Assembly: GCA_030591195.1 (NCBI GenBank)
Contig: JAUVBO010000227.1
Coordinates: 1 to 5,866, forward strand
Length of the DNA: 5,866 nt
Direction: 5' to 3'
Source of the DNA: Pseudomonadota bacterium
GTDB taxonomy: Bacteria > Myxococcota > Polyangia > GCA-2747355 > JACKDQ01
Part shown: positions 5,442 through 5,866 of the stretch, piece by piece
Position numbering within the stretch: position 1 is the stretch's first letter
How the letters are laid out: each line of letters begins with the position of its first letter
Notes under the pieces: model-generated
Databases searched by the model: none
Told to the model about the DNA's origin: nothing
What the model saw: only the letters and a program-made list of their open reading frames with translations
Program-made: the position numbers and the translations under genes

Positions 5442-5866
5442 CGTCGACGACGGCGGGCCGGGCGAACACCGTGAACAGGTGCTGGAGCTTGGCGTTGAGC
5501 ACCTGGTTGTGGATCTTGTTCAGCTTGTGGTCGGGCTTGAGCCGCCACTCGGCCGAGAGTCGCTGCAGCGCGTCACCGAGCTGCCAACGATAGTCGAACG
5601 CCTTGCCGTCAAGGCTGAAGACGGCGCCCAGCTGTCCCTTGGTGTACCAGGCCTGGTCGTCGTGTGAGCGCAGCCGCTCGATGTCGACCCGTAGGGGCCG
5701 GACCGCCGCCAGCTCGACGATCGACCTGGCCCGCGCTCTGGTTGCCCCTCGCGCTCTCAGTCGCGAAAATAGCTCCGCGGCGCTGCCCAGGTTCTTGGAC
5801 AACAGGGCGTCGAGGTCCGGGTGGTAGAGTCCCTGCTGCTTCAGCTTGACCGCGACCTCGTTGGTG
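5434..5866 (-). CDS. Unrecognised protein, C-terminal 143 residues, partial at right edge
   Basis: Read on the minus strand, the frame is open from the window edge (first full codon at 5865-5863) to a TAG at 5436-5434, so the start lies outside. A TTG at 5802 is in frame, but the frame is open upstream of it (TNEVAVKLKQQGLYHPDLD), so treating it as the start is not needed. The fragment is basic, mostly helical in appearance and has no cysteine, membrane segment or recognisable catalytic motif. Visible landmarks are RARARSIVELAAVRPLRVD, HDDQAWYTKGQLGAVF near 68-83, then WQLGDALQRLSAEWRL and a C-terminal KLNKIHNQVLNAKLQHLF. The segment with HDDQAWYTKGQ is the best query for a homology search. 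G/C-rich third positions on this strand support coding. It faces the small zinc-ribbon gene tail to tail with four bases between the stop codons, so it is a separate transcription unit. No family could be assigned. Confidence 0.72.
   Translation of the reverse strand, partial: TNEVAVKLKQQGLYHPDLDALLSKNLGSAAELFSRLRARGATRARARSIVELAAVRPLRVDIERLRSHDDQAWYTKGQLGAVFSLDGKAFDYRWQLGDALQRLSAEWRLKPDHKLNKIHNQVLNAKLQHLFTVFARPAVVDAR

Noticed and set aside
5434..5802. TTG at 5802 as the start of the minus-strand gene
   Set aside because: The frame stays open to the window edge with coding-like composition, so the gene is better treated as partial and starting outside the window.

Overview
The window is about 5.9 kb of gene-dense, visibly GC-rich DNA (G/C dominates third codon positions). 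It looks like a chromosomal segment from a Gram-negative bacterium with a Tat pathway and a respiratory chain. The gene types would fit a myxobacterial, deltaproteobacterial or acidobacterial-like lineage, but that is inference; no rRNA or marker gene is present to settle it. No tRNA, CRISPR, insertion sequence or phage feature was seen. There is no gene-free stretch longer than about 60 bases.

Layout: (1) 1-912, + strand, a DUF6599-type protein whose 5' end is cut by the window edge. (2) 932-1954, +, a DUF362 protein with a twin-arginine N-terminus. (3) 1951-3465, +, a polyferredoxin that joins a NapH/MauN-like four-helix membrane half to a NapG/MauM-like four-cluster half in one chain, with a Tat-like RRR motif at the joint. 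It starts on a GTG overlapping the DUF362 stop codon. (4) about 3524-5266, +, a hybrid sensor histidine kinase with a multi-helix membrane sensor region and a C-terminal receiver; its start codon is uncertain. (5) 5259-5429, +, a 56-residue zinc-ribbon protein overlapping the kinase by 8 bases. (6) 5434-5866, - strand, the C-terminal part of an unrecognised protein running off the right edge and convergent with gene 5.

How they may work together: genes 1-3 are tightly packed and read as one operon. The fused NapH-NapG protein is predicted to take electrons from the quinol pool and pass them through six [4Fe-4S] clusters to the outer face of the inner membrane. The Tat-bearing DUF362 protein and the DUF6599 protein are the obvious candidate partners there. 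This would be an uncharacterised periplasmic redox module, and it is the most interesting part of the window. The kinase and zinc-ribbon genes follow on the same strand; whether they are co-transcribed with the redox module or start from their own weak promoter near 3490-3518 cannot be decided by eye.
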